This document shows positions 1-11,597 of a stretch of 64,000 nucleotides of DNA, in pieces. The notes under the pieces are model-generated. The model was not told the DNA's origin and made no database searches. It worked only from the letters and a program-made list of their open reading frames with translations. The first letter of the stretch is position 1. Each line of letters opens with the position of its first letter. The position numbers and the translations under genes are program-made. This DNA is from Azospirillum ramasamyi (GTDB lineage Bacteria; Pseudomonadota; Alphaproteobacteria; Azospirillales; Azospirillaceae), in assembly GCF_003233655.1 (NCBI RefSeq), contig NZ_CP029834.1, positions 352,501 through 416,500 on the forward strand. The letters are read 5' to 3'.

Positions 1-976
1 GCAGCGCGGCCAGGAGGGCGGGCGTGGTCCAGGAGATGGTCATGGTCGCCTCCAGCCCCACCAGCAGGAACAGCAGGGCGTTCAGCACGGCGTCGATCAT
101 CGCCCACACCACGGGCAGGTCGCGACGGCTCCGCTCGCTGTTGACATGGCGTTCGGTCGTGTAACCGATCAGCAATCCCGCCACCACCACCGCGATGGGT
201 CCCGACACGCCCAGCTTGTTGGCCAGCGAATAGGTTCCCAGCGCCAGGGCCAGCGAGATCGTCAGTTCCACCGTGCTGTCGTCGACACGCCGCTTCATCT
301 GATACGCGGTCCAGCCGCCGGCGAGGCCGAGGGCAGCACCGCCGAACGCTTCCTTCAGGAAGTCGAAGGCCACCTCGCCCGCGGTCAGGTCCTGCTCACT
401 GCCGATGGCGAGATGCAGCAGCGTCACGAACGCCACCACCCCGACGCCGTCATTGAACAGGCTTTCCCCCGAAATCACCGACCGCAGCGTGCCGGGTACC
501 GGCAGCCGCTCCAGGATGCCGTGCACCGCCACCGGGTCGGTCGGCGCGATGGCCGCCCCCAGCACCAGGCACCAGATCAGCGGCACGCCCAGGCCGACCA
601 GCCCGAAGACGACGCGCAGCCCCACCCCCATCAGCGCGGTGAACAGCAGGACGCCGAGCGTCGCCATCGCCAGCACCGTCCATTTCCGCTTCAGCAGGGC
701 GCAGAGATCCTCGTTCACAGCGGTGGCGTAGAGCAGCAGGCTGAGGATGCCGTCGAGCAGGATGTCCGGCAGGCTGATCTGTTCGATCAGGTGGCGCAGC
801 CAGTTGCCGAGGCCGAGCGTGGCCGCCACGGCGTCGGCGCCGCTGACCAGCAGGGCCAGGACCAGCCCCTCAAGGAACAGCGCGATGGTGCTGGGCAGCT
901 TCAGCCAGCGGTAATTGATGAAGCCGAAGGCCGCCGCCAGGGTCAGCAGGATGGCGGAGAGGTCGAACGGACCCAC
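1..976 (-). CDS. CPA1-family Na+/H+ antiporter (C-terminus beyond window)
   Basis: An integral inner-membrane cation/proton exchanger; 325 residues are visible and the C-terminus lies off the left edge. The chain is almost entirely hydrophobic helices. It carries the CPA1 signatures APTDPVAV (about residues 150-157) and SLFNDGVGVV with the Asn-Asp pair near residues 175-176, the expected ion-binding site in NhaP-type antiporters. The GTG start at 976 is preceded by GGAGA seven bases upstream. The family exchanges Na+ or K+ for H+; which ion is used here cannot be read from the sequence. The next gene is divergent. Confidence 0.88.
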   Translation of the reverse strand, partial: MGPFDLSAILLTLAAAFGFINYRWLKLPSTIALFLEGLVLALLVSGADAVAATLGLGNWLRHLIEQISLPDILLDGILSLLLYATAVNEDLCALLKRKWTVLAMATLGVLLFTALMGVGLRVVFGLVGLGVPLIWCLVLGAAIAPTDPVAVHGILERLPVPGTLRSVISGESLFNDGVGVVAFVTLLHLAIGSEQDLTAGEVAFDFLKEAFGGAALGLAGGWTAYQMKRRVDDSTVELTISLALALGTYSLANKLGVSGPIAVVVAGLLIGYTTERHVNSERSRRDLPVVWAMIDAVLNALLFLLVGLEATMTISWTTPALLAAL

Positions 977-1370
977 AGGCTTTCTCCGAAGAATCGATAC
1001 GGCGGGGAACGGCCGGCCGGCCCTCGCCGGGACAGCACAAGAAACCGATGGCGGCCGCAATGATCTCGACAGCATCGACCGTAGCCTTGGCGCCGCGCCC
1101 CCTATGATAAGACAAGAAAACTACTCCCAAATGGCTACATGCTCCGGATTGCCACCAATCACACGATTGAATATCGTCGCCCCATGATTCGCGGGAAATT
1201 CCCTATTTTTATCAGAGCATCCACGGTCGGCGTTACATACGGGTGCCGACGGATGTTGATGGCATGTGGATAAACATCTGCGGAACCTTGGGCGCATGAA
1301 GGCCGATCGGGTATGGGCGGATGCGGCCCGGCTTCGCCATGCGGGCAGCCGGGACATAAGTGGCGAAGCC

Positions 1371-4031
1371 ATGGAAGGCCGGAACGCGCCGCCCATCTTC
1401 ACCGGGGGCGGGGAGATGGGCGCACGGATACGGGCGATGGACTGGTCGGCCACCTCCCTCGGCCCGGCGGAGGACTGGCCGCAATCCCTGCGCACGCTGG
1501 TCGACCTGATGCTGACCTCCAGCTTCCCGATGTTCGTCGTCTGGGGACCGGATCTTGCTTTCCTCTACAACGACAGCTACCGCCCGATCCTGGGGGACAA
1601 GCCCGAGGCGCTGGGCCGTCCCTTCGCCGAGGTGTGGGCCGACATCTGGGAGGATCTGGTTCCCCTGGTCGTGCGGGCGCTGGCCGGCGAGGCGACCTAC
1701 CACGAGGACCGGCTGCTGGTGATGCAGCGGCACGGCTACCGTGAGGAAACCTATTTCACCTTCTCCTACAGCCCGGTGCGCGACGAGACCGGCCGCGTCG
1801 CCGGCATGTTCTGCGCCTGCACCGAGAACACCGCGCGTGTGCTGGCCGAAAGGCGCCTGACCTTCCAGCTCGATCTGGCGGAGCGCTTGCGCGGGCTGAA
1901 CGATCCGGTCGGCGTCACCGCCGCCGCCGCCGAGGCGATCGGCCGCCATCTGGGGGTGGCGCGGGCCGGCTACGGCCGCATCGATCCCACCGGAACCACG
2001 GTGTCGGTGGAACGGGACTGGAGCGACAGCGGAATGGCCGGCCTGTCCGGGCAGACCTGGCCGCTCGACAGCTTCGGCCCCGCCGTGATCGCCGAACTGC
2101 GGGCCGGATACACGCTGCGCGTCGACGACGTGACGACCGACCTGCGCACCTCCGGCAGCGGACCGGCGGCGGCCTTCGCCGGTATCGGCGTGCGGTCGCT
2201 TCTGATGGTGCCGCTGCTGAAGGCCGGGCAGCTGACCGCAATTCTCTACCTGCACGAGGCGAAGCCGCGCCATTGGACCGAGGCCGATGCCGCGCTGGCG
2301 AAGGATGTGGCGGAGCGGAGCTGGGCGGCGGTGGAGCGCGCGCTGGCCGAAGCGGCGTTGCGCGCCGCCAACCAGGCGCTGATGCGCGAACGTGCGGCGG
2401 TGGAGGCGGCCAACGCCCGGCTGGCGGCGGAGGGGGAGCGGCTGCGCACCCTGTTCCGGCAGGCGCCCAACTTCATGTGCGTTCTGCGCGGGCCGGACCA
2501 TGTGTTCGAGATGGCGAACGACACCTACATGCAACTCGTCGGCCATCGCGATCTGGTCGAACGCCCTGCCCGCGAGGCCCTGCCGGAGGTGAAGGGACAG
2601 GGTTTCTTCGAGTTGCTCGACCGCGTCTATGCCAGCGGCGAGACCTTCGTCGGGCGGAACATGCCGATCCGCTTCCAGCGCCGTCCGGACGGGCCGCTGG
2701 AGGAACGGTTCCTCACCTTCGTCTACCAGCCGATCAAGGACGAGGCGGGACAGGTCACCGGCCTGTTCGTGGAGGGCAGCGACGTCACCGAGGCCAAGCG
2801 CGCGGAGGAGGAGTTGCAGCAGCTCAACGCGACGCTGGAGGCCCGCGTCGCCGAGGAGGTGGCCGAGCGCGAGCGCGTCCAGGTGGCGCTGCTGCAGACC
2901 CAGAAGACCGAGGCGCTGGGCCAGATGACCGGCGGCGTCGCCCACGACTTCAACAACCTGCTCCAGGCCCTGTCCGGCTGCCTGCACATGATCGAGAAGC
3001 GGGCGGAGGGGACGCGCATCCAGCCGCTGGTCGATGCCGGCCGGCAGGCGGTCGACCGCGGCGCCAAGCTGGTGCAGCAGTTGATGGCCTTCGCCCGCCG
3101 GCAGGCACTGCGGCCGGAAACGGTCGATCTGCGCGACCGCGTGCTCGGCATGTCGGAACTGCTGAACCGGGCGCTGCGCGCCGACATCCGGCTGGAAATC
3201 GACTTCAGCGCCGGGCTGTGGCCGGTGGAGGTCGATGCGACGCAGCTGGAACTCGCCCTGCTGAACCTCGTGGTGAATGCGCGGGATGCGATGCCGGAGG
3301 GCGGGGTGCTGAGCATCCGCGCGGAAAACGCGACGCTGGAGCCGGGAGACCCGCAGGCGCCGGACGGGCTGTCGGGCGACTTCGTGCGGCTGACGGTCAG
3401 CGACACCGGCACCGGCATGCCGGCCGATGTGAGGACGCGCGCCTTCGATCCCTTCTTCACCACCAAGGAGATCGGCAAGGGCAGCGGGCTCGGCCTGTCG
3501 CAGGTCTACGGCTTCGCCCACCATTCCGGCGGCACCGCCTGGATCGACAGCGAGGAGGGGCGCGGCACCACCATCGGCCTGCTGATCCGCCGCTCCGGCA
3601 CCCTCCCGCAGACGGATGCCGAGCCGGCGGCCGAGCCGGACGGCGGCGCCCGCGCCGGCGGCCATGTGCTGGTGGTGGAGGATGACCCGATCGTCGCGCT
3701 GACCGTCGCCACGGCGCTGGAGGATGCCGGCTTCACCATCACCCGGGCCGCCACCGCGGACGAAGCGCTGCCGCTGCTGGAGGCCGGCCGGTTCGACCTG
3801 CTGTTCAGCGACGTGGTGATGCCCGGCACCATGAGCGGCGTCGATCTGGCGCGCACCGTCCGGCGCCTCTACCCCGCCCTTCCGGTGGTGCTGGCGACCG
3901 GCTACAGCGAGGAGGTGGCCCGCGCCACCGGCGTGATGGTTCTGCCCAAGCCCTACCGCATCGAACATCTGGTCTGCGTGTTGGATACGGTACTGGCCGA
4001 ATCCGGGCACCCACGCTCCGGTTTCGGTTGA
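1371..4031 (+). CDS. Hybrid sensor histidine kinase (PAS-GAF-PAS-HisKA-HATPase-REC)
   Basis: A soluble-looking hybrid sensor kinase of about 886 residues with no evident membrane segment. In order: a PAS-like domain (about 25-155, starting at the family's typical MDWSATSLGP opening), a GAF domain (about 165-330), a second PAS (about 365-475), a phosphoacceptor helix with HDFNNLLQ (His525), an ATPase domain with the N-box NLVVNARDAMPEGG (near 630) and G-box GKGSGLGLSQV, and a C-terminal receiver (about 765-880) with Asp814 in SDVVMPG. Autophosphorylation followed by transfer to the receiver is expected. No output regulator lies next to it. The frame is open back to a GTG at 1266 and an ATG at 1296; 1371 is preferred because homologues begin close to this point. 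Confidence 0.88.
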   Translation: MEGRNAPPIFTGGGEMGARIRAMDWSATSLGPAEDWPQSLRTLVDLMLTSSFPMFVVWGPDLAFLYNDSYRPILGDKPEALGRPFAEVWADIWEDLVPLVVRALAGEATYHEDRLLVMQRHGYREETYFTFSYSPVRDETGRVAGMFCACTENTARVLAERRLTFQLDLAERLRGLNDPVGVTAAAAEAIGRHLGVARAGYGRIDPTGTTVSVERDWSDSGMAGLSGQTWPLDSFGPAVIAELRAGYTLRVDDVTTDLRTSGSGPAAAFAGIGVRSLLMVPLLKAGQLTAILYLHEAKPRHWTEADAALAKDVAERSWAAVERALAEAALRAANQALMRERAAVEAANARLAAEGERLRTLFRQAPNFMCVLRGPDHVFEMANDTYMQLVGHRDLVERPAREALPEVKGQGFFELLDRVYASGETFVGRNMPIRFQRRPDGPLEERFLTFVYQPIKDEAGQVTGLFVEGSDVTEAKRAEEELQQLNATLEARVAEEVAERERVQVALLQTQKTEALGQMTGGVAHDFNNLLQALSGCLHMIEKRAEGTRIQPLVDAGRQAVDRGAKLVQQLMAFARRQALRPETVDLRDRVLGMSELLNRALRADIRLEIDFSAGLWPVEVDATQLELALLNLVVNARDAMPEGGVLSIRAENATLEPGDPQAPDGLSGDFVRLTVSDTGTGMPADVRTRAFDPFFTTKEIGKGSGLGLSQVYGFAHHSGGTAWIDSEEGRGTTIGLLIRRSGTLPQTDAEPAAEPDGGARAGGHVLVVEDDPIVALTVATALEDAGFTITRAATADEALPLLEAGRFDLLFSDVVMPGTMSGVDLARTVRRLYPALPVVLATGYSEEVARATGVMVLPKPYRIEHLVCVLDTVLAESGHPRSGFG

Positions 4032-4233
4032 GTCCAACGGTCGTCCATGATGACCGCCGGTATCCGCGTCGACCGGCGTGGCGGCGGCCCATGCCGCCGA
4101 AGCACGCGACCCCGAAGGCTCGGGATCGAGAGCCGCTGCTTCAAGGCACCGGACCATCCGAATATTGAGCCAGATTAAGGACGCCTCCCCGGCACGATGG
4201 TCTAGTGACGGAGTTCAACCAGAGAGGTACTTC

Positions 4234-6957
<2,724 letters not shown>

Positions 6958-7195
6958 GCCGCTCCCGGCGCCCGGAATGGAGCCGAAAACCTTTGTCGGC
7001 CGTCAGCCTACGAAGGCGGGGATGACGCAAGGTTACCGGTTATTGGTAATTTACCCCCTCCCATAGACCTGCGCATGCCTTCCCCCCGCCTGCAGAGGCC
7101 ACGCATGGTTGCGACCAATTCGATATACTAGTATCCCAGGGGAAACGGCCGCCTTCGGGGCTGGCGCTCCCCTTCCGGAATCCTCTCGTCCGATC
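6958..7195. other. Intergenic region with REP-like 15-mer and two short palindromes
   Basis: No gene is seen here. It holds a 15-mer (AAGGCGGGGATGACG, 7013-7027) that recurs inverted at 29887-29901, a short inverted repeat TTACC...GGTAA near 7033, and two palindromes just ahead of the permease gene (separate entry). Confidence 0.5.
7106..7134. promoter_or_regulatory. Candidate operator pair upstream of the LctP-type permease
   Basis: TGGTTGCGACCA (7106-7117) is an inverted repeat of the TGGT/ACCA type recognised by FadR-subfamily GntR proteins. ATACTAGTAT (7125-7134) is a perfect 10-bp palindrome eight bases further on. They lie 62-90 bp upstream of the permease start. No GntR gene lies nearby, so the regulator is unknown. 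Confidence 0.35.
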
Positions 7196-8683
7196 ATGAC
7201 CCTGGCCTTCCACATGATGCCGCTCGTCGGCACGATCCTGCTCCTTGCCTCCCGCCGCGTCAGCCTGCTGACGGCCGGGCTGGCCGGCATGACGCTGGCA
7301 TTCGTGACGATGATCGCCGCGCAGGCGCCGCTCGACGCACTGCCGGAAATGGCGGCACTGAAAATGGCGGCGGTGAAGGCGGGCGAAGGGGCGTGGCTGG
7401 CGTGGCATGCCATGTCGATCATCGCCGCCGGTCTGCTGTTCCACCGCGCCTTCGAGGCCCGCGGCATCCGCGCCGCCGCGATCGCGCAGGAGAATCGCCG
7501 GCGCGCCGTCTTCGTCGCCTGCTTCCTGGTCGGCCCCTTCGCGGAATCGGTGACGGGGTTCGGCGTCGGGCTGGTGGTGGCCCTCGCCATGCTGCGCCAC
7601 ATGGGACTGCCGCCGGTCCAGGCCGCCGCCCTCGGCCTGTTCAGCCAGGTGCTGGCGGCCTGGGGCGCCATGGGGGTCGGCACGCGGGTCGGCGCCGAGT
7701 TGATCGGGGTGTCCTTCACCGAGCTCGGGACGGCCAGCGCCCTGCTGATGGCGGTCGTGCTGCCCTGCCTGCTGCCGGTGTTCTGGGGACTGATCCACGC
7801 CTGCGGCCTGCGCTCCACCCTGCGCGACCGGGCAGCCGACGTCGCCCTGCTGCTCTGTCTGGCCGGGCTGATCTGGCTGACCAACCGCTTCGTCGCCCCG
7901 GAACTCGGCGGCGGACTGGCGGCGGGCGTCCTGCTGGTGCTGGTGGAGGGCCCGCGCCTGCTGCGCAGCGAGACCGGACCGCGAGCGGCGATGGCGGCGC
8001 TGATGGAGCGGCTTTGGCCCTATGTGCTGCTGATCGCCGCGCTGATGGCGACGCGGCTTCTGCCGCCGCTGTCGGACTGGACCGGGCACTGGCTGGTGCT
8101 CGACCCGTTCGGCGGGCTGGCTCCGCTGGCCCTGCTGCGCCATCCGGCGACATGGCTGGTGGCGATCGCCGCCATCCTGCTGGCCGGACTGCCGGCTTCC
8201 AAGGCGGGGGAGGTGGTCCGCGGCGCCCTTCGCGCGGCGCTGGTGCCGATGGCGGCGACGCTGGTCTTCGTCGAATTCGCCGCCTTCATGGCCGCGTCGG
8301 GCGGCGCGGCGTTGTTCGGCCAAGCCTGGCGCGAGGTCGCCGGGCGCTTCGCCGTGCTGGCGACCCCGCTGTTCGGCGGCGCCGCCGGCATGCTGACCGG
8401 CTCCAACACCGCGTCCAACGCCCTGATGATGCACATCCAGCTGAGCCTCGCCGCCGAAAGCGGCCTGCCGCCGATGCTGACCGCGGCGATCCAGACCGTT
8501 TCGGGCAGCATCTGCACCATGCTGACCCCCGGCCGCATCGTGCTCGCCGCCGGGCTCGTCGGGCTGCAGCAGGCGGAAGGCGCCATCTACCGCCGCGCCC
8601 TGCCCATCGGGCTGGCGACGATCCTGTCGCTTCTCGCCGTCGTTGTCCTGGTCGCCGGGGCCCAGGCCTGGGGCTTCGTGTAA
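7196..8683 (+). CDS. LctP-family lactate/glycolate permease
   Basis: A 495-residue inner-membrane carboxylate:H+ symporter of the L-lactate permease (LctP/LldP) family. It consists of about a dozen hydrophobic helices and shows the family stretch GFGVGLVVALAMLRHMG (roughly 120-136), the segment FSQVLAAWGAMGVGT that follows, and GSNTASNALM near the C-terminus. Family members import L- or D-lactate and glycolate. The ATG at 7196 is preferred over an upstream in-frame codon at 7109, because the intervening residues are not hydrophobic and overlap the palindromes. No lactate dehydrogenase gene lies nearby. Confidence 0.85.
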   Translation: MTLAFHMMPLVGTILLLASRRVSLLTAGLAGMTLAFVTMIAAQAPLDALPEMAALKMAAVKAGEGAWLAWHAMSIIAAGLLFHRAFEARGIRAAAIAQENRRRAVFVACFLVGPFAESVTGFGVGLVVALAMLRHMGLPPVQAAALGLFSQVLAAWGAMGVGTRVGAELIGVSFTELGTASALLMAVVLPCLLPVFWGLIHACGLRSTLRDRAADVALLLCLAGLIWLTNRFVAPELGGGLAAGVLLVLVEGPRLLRSETGPRAAMAALMERLWPYVLLIAALMATRLLPPLSDWTGHWLVLDPFGGLAPLALLRHPATWLVAIAAILLAGLPASKAGEVVRGALRAALVPMAATLVFVEFAAFMAASGGAALFGQAWREVAGRFAVLATPLFGGAAGMLTGSNTASNALMMHIQLSLAAESGLPPMLTAAIQTVSGSICTMLTPGRIVLAAGLVGLQQAEGAIYRRALPIGLATILSLLAVVVLVAGAQAWGFV

Positions 8684-8732
8684 TACCGCCGGGCGCAAGT
8701 TCCGACCTACGCCCGATGGTACCAGTCCCGGT

Positions 8733-9227
8733 TTAACGCCGGATCATGTGGCGGATCTGCGGGATCCGGCCCAGCCTGTTTCCGGCGGCTGCGGCGGACA
8801 GGCCGGTTTCCGAACAGGCATGGCGGTAAGCCATGGCGAGAATCCCCATGGCAAAGGCGGGATCCATGCGTTGGGTCAGCATCTCGTCGCAGGAGTATTC
8901 CGATCCGAACACCCTCGTCCAGAATGCGTCGTCGTCCAGGAACATTACGTTCATCGCCCAAACTTCGAACCGCCGCTGGGGAATGTCCTGCTCGGAACAG
9001 ACGATCTCGATATGGTCGTGGCGGTTGTCCCGATACATGCGGTCAAGCGTCTCGTTGACCACATGGACCGGTCCTTCCAGCGACTGAAGGAAGACCCCGC
9101 CGCATTCCACCATGAAGCCGCTGACCGCCGCCTTCCTATTGTTCCGCGCCGCCGCAAGGCATATCCGCTGAATGTCGAGATAGGAGAGCAGAGTCGTCAG
9201 CTGGCTTCGGAAGACAACCTGCAGCAT
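8733..9227 (-). CDS. BLUF-domain protein with the photoactive Tyr replaced by Phe
   Basis: A 164-residue protein with an N-terminal BLUF (blue-light sensing using FAD) fold at about 2-95 and a 70-residue helical C-terminal extension with no recognisable output domain. Most flavin-pocket residues are present with the correct spacing: Asn30 (AppA Asn45), Gln48 in FLQSLEGP (AppA Gln63), and Trp90/Met92 (AppA Trp104/Met106). The residue aligned with AppA Tyr21, essential for photochemistry, is Phe6 in VVFRS. The Phe-Asn-Gln spacing of 24 and 18 residues matches AppA, so the substitution is not an alignment artefact. The domain may bind flavin without a normal photocycle. The gene converges on the permease and is monocistronic. 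Confidence 0.85.
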   Translation of the reverse strand: MLQVVFRSQLTTLLSYLDIQRICLAAARNNRKAAVSGFMVECGGVFLQSLEGPVHVVNETLDRMYRDNRHDHIEIVCSEQDIPQRRFEVWAMNVMFLDDDAFWTRVFGSEYSCDEMLTQRMDPAFAMGILAMAYRHACSETGLSAAAAGNRLGRIPQIRHMIRR

Positions 9228-9970
9228 TCTTGCGGCTCCACGGGAAAAGTCTAAACCGTTCGTACACTGATGCTTATATTCCCAGAATCAAGACAAAAAC
9301 CTGCAATGCCGCCGCACAAAAACGGCCTATCGGCTTTCCGTGCGGGGTCCGACGACGAAAGACAGAAGTCTCCCTACCCTTTTGAACAGTGAGTAGGCTC
9401 GCAAACCAGCCGGCGAGTGTCGGTACGGTGCCTGAGGGGGCCCGTCCTGTCTACCGGGGGCTGGACTGGAACGCTTTGCACGGCCTCCCCTGCCCTCCCT
9501 TGACGCCGCCCGCCCGTTCCCCATCTGGGTGTTCGGAGCACGCGCCTGTGCCGGCCCAGCCTGCGCTATGATCGGAAAAATCGGTCTGGTACACTTGTTT
9601 TAAGCGAAAAACCCCTCATTTTGAGCAGTGTCGGCGGTGATGCCGAGCTTCCCCAAAATCCTGGCCCACAACCCTGGTCGGATACCCGTGTCGCCCCCAT
9701 CGCAGAGGCTCCACGGCAACCTTGGTGATTTCCTTGATCTAAGCTCCCCGGTTCGGCGTCCGTCTGTTCGGGCATGCCGAAACCTTCCTCTCCGGCCTGA
9801 TGACGAGCAGGCTGCCGGAATCCTCCCCCTGGGGCCTGGCGCCGCCGGCCGGGCCGGAGAGGGCCTCTCCTATCCGCATCCTGTGACGATGCACGCACTC
9901 CGACAGCGTCGAATGCCGGTTATTGTGAAGCCTGCCCGCGCATCCGGCGCCGGGCCGATGAAGGAACCCT
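9228..9970. other. Gene-poor 740-bp region upstream of hflX
   Basis: No convincing gene is visible. Open frames here are short, switch frame, and have neither ribosome binding sites nor recognisable domains. A stem CCGCAC...GTGCGG lies near 9312-9342. The first 100 bases are less GC-rich and could hold the promoter of the BLUF gene; the last 200 bases could hold the hflX promoter. The middle may be a decayed gene or element, but no terminal repeats or transposase motifs could be identified. hfq, often found immediately upstream of hflX, is absent. Confidence 0.45.
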
Positions 9971-11317
9971 ATGGGTACGACTCCGAACACCGATTCGAAT
10001 ACCATCGAAACCCCGCGGTCCAGCCTGGGCCGCGCCCTTGTCCTCCACCCGGTCCTGCGCGGAACCGAGAACGACCGCAGCCCCGAAGCCTCGCTTGAAG
10101 AGGCGGTGGGGCTGGCGGCGGCCATCGAGCTTGAGGTGGCGCAGGCCGCCGTCGTGAAAGTCAACCAGCCGCGCCCGGCCACGCTGCTGGGCGGCGGCGC
10201 GATCGAACACTACGCCAAGCTGCTGGACGACGCGCGGGAGGCGGGCGGGGCCATCGACCTCGTCATCGTCGATCATGCGCTGACCCCGGTGCAGCAGCGC
10301 AATCTGGAGAAGGCTTTCGGAGCGAAGGTCATCGACCGCACGGGCCTGATCCTGGAGATCTTCGGCGCCCGCGCCCGCACCCATGAAGGCCAGCTTCAGG
10401 TCGAGCTGGCATCGCTGTCCTACCAGAAGTCCCGGCTGGTGCGGTCCTGGACCCACCTTGAACGCCAGCGCGGCGGCTTCGGCTTCCTCGGCGGTCCCGG
10501 TGAATCGCAGCTTGAAATCGACCGGCGCCTGATCGGCAACCGCATCGTCAAGATCAAGCGGGAACTGGACGACGTCCGCCGCACCCGCGGCCTGCACCGC
10601 AAGGCGCGCGCCAAGGTACCCTATCCGGTGGTGGCGCTGGTCGGCTACACCAACGCCGGCAAGTCCACCCTGTTCAACCGGATGGCCGGCGCCGAGGTGT
10701 TCGCGAAGAACCTGCTGTTCGCGACGCTCGACCCGACCATGCGTCAGGTGGTTCTTCCGTCGGGCCGCAAGGTGATCCTGTCCGACACGGTCGGCTTCAT
10801 CTCCGACCTGCCGACCCATCTGGTCGCGGCCTTCCGCGCCACGCTGGAAGAGGTGCAGTCGGCCGACATCATCCTGCATGTCCGCGACATCGCCCATCCC
10901 GACACCGAGGCTCAGAAAGCCGATGTGGAGACGATCCTGTCCGATCTCGGCATCGACCCGGAACGCGACCCGCGCGTGGTCGAGGTCTCCAACAAGATCG
11001 ACCTTCTAGATGGGGCGAAGCTCGACGCCGTGCTTGCCCGTGCCGAACGGGCCGGCAACGCTTGCGCCGTTTCGGCGGTGACGGGGGACCGGCTGGACAC
11101 GCTGTTCCGCATCCTCGACAGCCGGATGACCGCCGGCCGCGAGCTGGTGGAACTGGATGTGGAGCATGGCGACGGGGCGACCCTCGCCTGGCTCTACGCC
11201 CATGGCGAGGTGGTCGGCCGCCGCGACGACGACAGCCACGCCCATCTGCAGGTGGCGATCGAGCCGGCGGTTCTGGCCCGCATCGCTCCCCTCGCCCAGG
11301 GGCGCGCCGCCGCCTGA
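9971..11317 (+). CDS. hflX: Ribosome-associated GTPase HflX
   Basis: A 448-residue HflX GTPase, which binds the 50S subunit and helps split or rescue stalled ribosomes. The N-terminal HflX domain (about 30-210) contains RPATLLGGG and the conserved GPGESQLEIDRR segment. The G domain follows, with G1 GYTNAGKST (about 224-232), G3 DTVGF and G4 NKID. The C-terminal domain is about 80 residues. AAGGA lies six bases upstream of the ATG. Unlike many genomes, hfq is not adjacent. A strong palindromic terminator lies 57 bp after the stop. Confidence 0.95.
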   Translation: MGTTPNTDSNTIETPRSSLGRALVLHPVLRGTENDRSPEASLEEAVGLAAAIELEVAQAAVVKVNQPRPATLLGGGAIEHYAKLLDDAREAGGAIDLVIVDHALTPVQQRNLEKAFGAKVIDRTGLILEIFGARARTHEGQLQVELASLSYQKSRLVRSWTHLERQRGGFGFLGGPGESQLEIDRRLIGNRIVKIKRELDDVRRTRGLHRKARAKVPYPVVALVGYTNAGKSTLFNRMAGAEVFAKNLLFATLDPTMRQVVLPSGRKVILSDTVGFISDLPTHLVAAFRATLEEVQSADIILHVRDIAHPDTEAQKADVETILSDLGIDPERDPRVVEVSNKIDLLDGAKLDAVLARAERAGNACAVSAVTGDRLDTLFRILDSRMTAGRELVELDVEHGDGATLAWLYAHGEVVGRRDDDSHAHLQVAIEPAVLARIAPLAQGRAAA

Positions 11318-11334
11318 CCGTGCACCGGTCGAGG

Positions 11335-11350
11335 TGTGGGACGTCCCACA
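11335..11350. repeat. 16-bp palindrome TGTGGGACGTCCCACA, copy 1
   Basis: A perfect 16-bp palindrome 18 bp after the hflX stop codon. Identical copies occur at 11384-11399 and 11553-11568, and a degenerate copy at 20346-20361. Confidence 0.85.
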
Positions 11351-11373
11351 TCGTGACGGAAGACCGCCAACGA

Positions 11374-11409
11374 AAAAGGGCCATGTGGGACGTCCCACAT
11401 GGCCCTTTT
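11374..11409. terminator. 36-bp perfect palindrome: hflX terminator containing repeat copy 2
   Basis: A 36-bp perfect inverted repeat, 18 bp per arm, opening with AAAAGGGCC and closing with GGCCCTTTT. As RNA it forms a long stem followed by a U-run (TTTTCCTTT), a good intrinsic terminator for hflX. The centre is the same 16-bp palindrome (11384-11399) found on either side, so the repeat has become part of the terminator. Confidence 0.8.
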
Positions 11410-11552
11410 CCTTTGTCGGGCTCAGGTCGGAATTTGCCGAGCGGCAGCCGGCAGGGAGTGGGCGGCGCCGCTCAAATCCGCATTCTGCCGCTCGACCGCA
11501 TGATGCCGCCGTTCGCCGGGAATCGCCCCATCGCCCTTGGCCGACGGGTTAG

Positions 11553-11568
11553 TGTGGGACGTCCCACA
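11553..11568. repeat. 16-bp palindrome TGTGGGACGTCCCACA, copy 3
   Basis: Third identical copy, 30 bp upstream of the small gene at 11598. It could act as an operator for that gene or simply be another copy of a dispersed palindrome. Confidence 0.8.
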
Positions 11569-11597
11569 TAGCCGGACAGCATTCCGAAGGCCAACAC

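Noticed and set aside
1233..4157. A 974-codon frame antisense to the histidine kinase
   Set aside because: It mirrors a clearly coding gene, is rich in Arg/Gln/His/Pro with no domain, and is a by-product of high GC at third positions.
7040..8698. 552-codon minus-strand frame opposite the LctP permease
   Set aside because: Gln/His/Arg-rich shadow; the plus strand encodes a typical membrane protein.
9327..9898. Short frames in the 9.2-9.97 kb interval as a transposase remnant
   Set aside because: No transposase motif or inverted terminal repeat could be identified, so it is only reported as an unexplained region.
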